Positions 4,853 through 5,828 of a DNA stretch of 5,828 bases are shown here, piece by piece (positions within the stretch are counted from its first letter, which is position 1; every line of letters starts with the position of its first letter). A program made the translations under genes and the position numbers. The stretch spans positions 1 through 5,828 of the forward strand of contig CANQDY010000076.1 of the NCBI GenBank assembly GCA_947593895.1. Reading direction: 5' to 3'. Source of the stretch: an uncultured Bacilli bacterium (GTDB lineage Bacteria; Bacillota_I; Bacilli_A; RFN20; CAG-449). A model generated the notes under the pieces. It saw nothing but the letters and a program-made list of their open reading frames with translations. It made no database searches and had not been told where the DNA came from.

Positions 4853-5828
4853 TGCGCCATACTGACTTGAAAATAAGTCTTGTGCGTATTGTAATACTGT
4901 TTTTATTCCAGTTGCAGAGTAAGTAGCTCCGGCAATAATTGCGGATGGATCCTGCGATAGAATATCTTTATTTTGATAATCATAATCGTCGATTGCGCTA
5001 CTAACTTTATTCTCATAATTACCAACATATGGTGTATCTAACATAGCAACATCCATAATCTTTTTATCAACTAATGAGAAAGCAACATATAAAGTACAAT
5101 TTTTCTTTTGTGAATATGGTGGCTCTGTAACGATTTCTATATCTTTACCTTTTGTTCCAACACAATATACAACGCCAACTTCGATTGAATTTTCATCTAA
5201 AATTAAATATGCAGATTTAACATTGCCATTTTCTTTTAAATACTCTGAAGAAATGTCCTTAGTATATGGAGCGAAAGTATAATTCTTATCATCCATAAAT
5301 TCAAAGTTTGTAGCCTCAACTAAGTTATCATATTCACTTCTTGAAATTCCATTGATAGAATTGATTTCACGTCCACCATTGGTAAACCAAGCAGTGGTAA
5401 TAATTATAGTCATAGAAAGTGCGGATAAACCAAATGTTACACCAGCTTTAATACCAGTATTTTCTGATGTCTTACCAGTAATGAATGTATCAAGTGATGG
5501 CGAAATTAAGTTGACGATAGCAATTGAGTAAACAACACCTTCAACACCATTTGTACCAATTCTAATTAACATTGTAAGCAATGCTGCTACAATACCAGCA
5601 ATACAATTACCAAATGGAGAAGTTGGAGTAGTGACTGGATCAGTAATCATAAATACCGCACCAAACATTAATCCACCAAGGCCAATTTGATAAACTAAAT
5701 AAGTAAATGGATTATCAAAACCTAATATTAATCCGAGTAATAGAGAACAAACACCGACTGTACCAACATAGAATGCAGGGGCTCTCCAGTTAATTACACC
5801 TCTAATAGCAAGAATAACTCCAAGAATT
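4850..5828 (-). CDS. rnfD: RnfD (5' end beyond window) fused to a C-terminal FMN-binding domain
   Basis: The frame is open to the right edge, leaving 325 residues here; the internal ATG at 5668 is not the start, because the upstream codons read as typical RnfD (VINWRAPAFYVGTVGV, then IGLGGLMFGAVFMITDPVTT). About the first 120 residues are the last membrane helices of RnfD, with the hallmark DPVTTPTSPFG and IVNLISPSLD segments. The membrane SGAT(P) flavin site of RnfD would lie beyond the edge. Where ordinary RnfD ends, this protein continues through another hydrophobic helix (about residues 127-147) into a roughly 170-residue extracytoplasmic domain. That domain ends in IIAGATYSATGIKTV, an SGAT-type flavinylation motif with the acceptor Thr at residue 302 of the visible part (codon 4922-4924), preceded by an MLDTPYVGNYENKV stretch like the HETPGxGxK region of FMN_bind domains. 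The whole is read as an RnfD-RnfG-like fusion; the gene directly precedes rnfG. Confidence 0.9.
   Translation of the reverse strand, partial: ILGVILAIRGVINWRAPAFYVGTVGVCSLLLGLILGFDNPFTYLVYQIGLGGLMFGAVFMITDPVTTPTSPFGNCIAGIVAALLTMLIRIGTNGVEGVVYSIAIVNLISPSLDTFITGKTSENTGIKAGVTFGLSALSMTIIITTAWFTNGGREINSINGISRSEYDNLVEATNFEFMDDKNYTFAPYTKDISSEYLKENGNVKSAYLILDENSIEVGVVYCVGTKGKDIEIVTEPPYSQKKNCTLYVAFSLVDKKIMDVAMLDTPYVGNYENKVSSAIDDYDYQNKDILSQDPSAIIAGATYSATGIKTVLQYAQDLFSSQYGA

Noticed and set aside
5666..5668. ATG as the start of RnfD
   Set aside because: The frame stays open to the window edge and the codons upstream encode conserved RnfD membrane sequence, so this Met is internal.

Overview
The window carries one strand of tightly packed genes: all nine coding regions are on the minus strand and cover nearly everything from 130 to the right edge. 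Base composition is strongly AT-rich, Shine-Dalgarno sites are strong (AGGAGG type), and one protein has a lipoprotein signal. Together these point to a low-GC Bacillota, perhaps an Erysipelotrichia- or Mollicutes-related lineage. Every Trp codon I checked is TGG, and all nine stops are TAA or TAG, so nothing supports a TGA=Trp code. The lineage is inferred from style only.

Read in the direction of transcription (right to left), the first block is an Rnf-type ion-pumping electron transport complex: rnfD (its 5' end lies beyond the right edge), rnfG, rnfE, rnfA, a 76-residue Cys-rich membrane protein I cannot name, and a short rnfB. This is the familiar D-G-E-A-B order with an extra small gene between A and B; rnfC, if present, would lie beyond the right edge. 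The block ends in a clear intrinsic terminator at 2453-2479.

The second block, about 60 bases further on with a strong ribosome binding site and a plausible promoter, holds apbE (a lipoprotein FMN transferase), a NusG-domain-II membrane protein (EetA-like) and a Gx-transporter/Hpre_diP_synt_I family membrane protein (EetB-like). It ends in a second hairpin at 104-131. Positions 1-103 contain nothing I can support.

The genes fit one theme: membrane redox chemistry using covalently bound flavin on the outer face of the membrane. ApbE would attach FMN to RnfG and RnfD, and the EetA/EetB-like pair resembles parts of the flavin-based extracellular electron transfer locus of Listeria. The Rnf complex departs from the textbook form in four ways: RnfD has an additional FMN-binding domain fused to its C-terminus, RnfG has TGSS where SGAT is usual at its flavin site, RnfB has lost its ferredoxin domains, and a four-Cys membrane protein is inserted between RnfA and RnfB.
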